NCBI GenBank assembly: GCA_903891395.1
Contig: CAITEM010000481.1
Span: 1 to 6,032 of the forward strand
DNA from: an uncultured Hyphomicrobiales bacterium
Lineage (GTDB): Bacteria; Pseudomonadota; Alphaproteobacteria; Rhizobiales; Xanthobacteraceae
DNA: 6,032 bases
Direction of reading: 5' to 3'
The position numbers were made by a program, and so were the translations under genes. The notes below the pieces were generated by a model. The model saw nothing but the letters and a program-made list of their open reading frames with translations, did no database searches and was not told the origin of the DNA. Positions 5,822 through 6,032 of this stretch are shown here, in pieces (positions within the stretch are counted from its first letter, which is position 1; the number at the start of each line of letters is the position of its first letter).

Positions 5822-6032
5822 TTGACCATCCCCGCCCGCGCCGCCATTACCGCCGTCCATGGCTATCTGCCGCCGGACCTGCTCACCAATGCAGAGCTGG
5901 CGGTCATGGTCGACACTAGCGATGCGTGGATCACCGAACGCACCGGCATTCGCGAACGCCATATCCTCAAGGGTGAGGGGCTCGGCACCTCGCATATGGC
6001 GGCGGAAGCGGTACGCGGGCTGTTGGAAAAAA
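5822..6032 (+). CDS. fabH: 3-oxoacyl-ACP synthase III, FabH-like (5' part, runs off right edge)
   Basis: FabH (KAS III) condenses an acyl-CoA, usually acetyl-CoA, with malonyl-ACP to start type II fatty acid synthesis. Only the first 70 codons of roughly 330 are visible. The core GYLPPDLLTNAEL (14-26) and MVDTSDAWITERTGIRERHI (29-48) is the KAS III N-terminal signature. Trp36 and Arg40 match the CoA-contacting Trp32 and Arg36 of E. coli FabH. The usual DEW is DAW here. The Cys-His-Asn catalytic residues lie beyond the window, so activity cannot be judged. The segment ILKGEGLGTSHMA (48-60) resembles Bacteroidetes-type FabH more than the common alphaproteobacterial form; this is from memory. 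It starts at TTG 5822, or less likely TTG 5816. It may be read through from lpxB across 52 bases. A related KAS III-like enzyme of secondary metabolism is the alternative. Confidence 0.85.
   Translation, partial: MTIPARAAITAVHGYLPPDLLTNAELAVMVDTSDAWITERTGIRERHILKGEGLGTSHMAAEAVRGLLEK

Overview
The window is a GC-rich stretch of an alphaproteobacterial chromosome, most likely from the order Hyphomicrobiales (Bradyrhizobium/Xanthobacteraceae-like). The evidence is the gene order bamA-lpxD-fabZ-lpxA-lpxI-lpxB, the use of LpxI rather than LpxH, and the style of the BamA barrel sequence. The genus is an inference from remembered family sequences, not from a search.

Layout, all on the + strand. Positions 1-1332 hold the 3' part of bamA: the end of the last POTRA domain and the whole beta-barrel. 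A 47-base spacer with a possible GC-rich hairpin leads to lpxD (1380-2432). fabZ (2443-2901) follows after 10 bases. lpxA (2898-3713) overlaps fabZ by ATGA, lpxI (3710-4576) overlaps lpxA by ATGA, and lpxB (4576-5769) overlaps lpxI by one base (TGATG). After a 52-base gap, a gene for a 3-oxoacyl-ACP synthase III (fabH-like) starts at a TTG codon near 5822 and runs off the right edge. There are no RNA genes, insertion sequences, CRISPR arrays or integration scars. No gap between genes exceeds 52 bases.

The genes form one outer-membrane biogenesis unit. LpxA adds the first 3-hydroxyacyl chain to UDP-GlcNAc. LpxD adds the second, after deacetylation by LpxC, which is encoded elsewhere. LpxI cleaves UDP-2,3-diacylglucosamine to lipid X, and LpxB joins lipid X to a second UDP-diacylglucosamine to give the lipid A disaccharide. 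FabZ dehydrates the same 3-hydroxyacyl-ACP pool that LpxA and LpxD consume, so it sits at the branch between membrane phospholipid and lipid A. BamA inserts outer-membrane proteins into the resulting membrane. The overlaps point to tight translational coupling.

Most of the window is a conserved, well-described locus, and I see no undescribed system in it. The part most worth a second look is the right edge: the fabH-like gene occupies a place where I would expect gltA in related genomes, and its N-terminus reads more like Bacteroidetes-type FabH than the usual alphaproteobacterial one. Smaller points are two cysteine pairs in predicted BamA surface loops, a 9-base tandem repeat inside lpxI, and the chain-length residue of LpxA.
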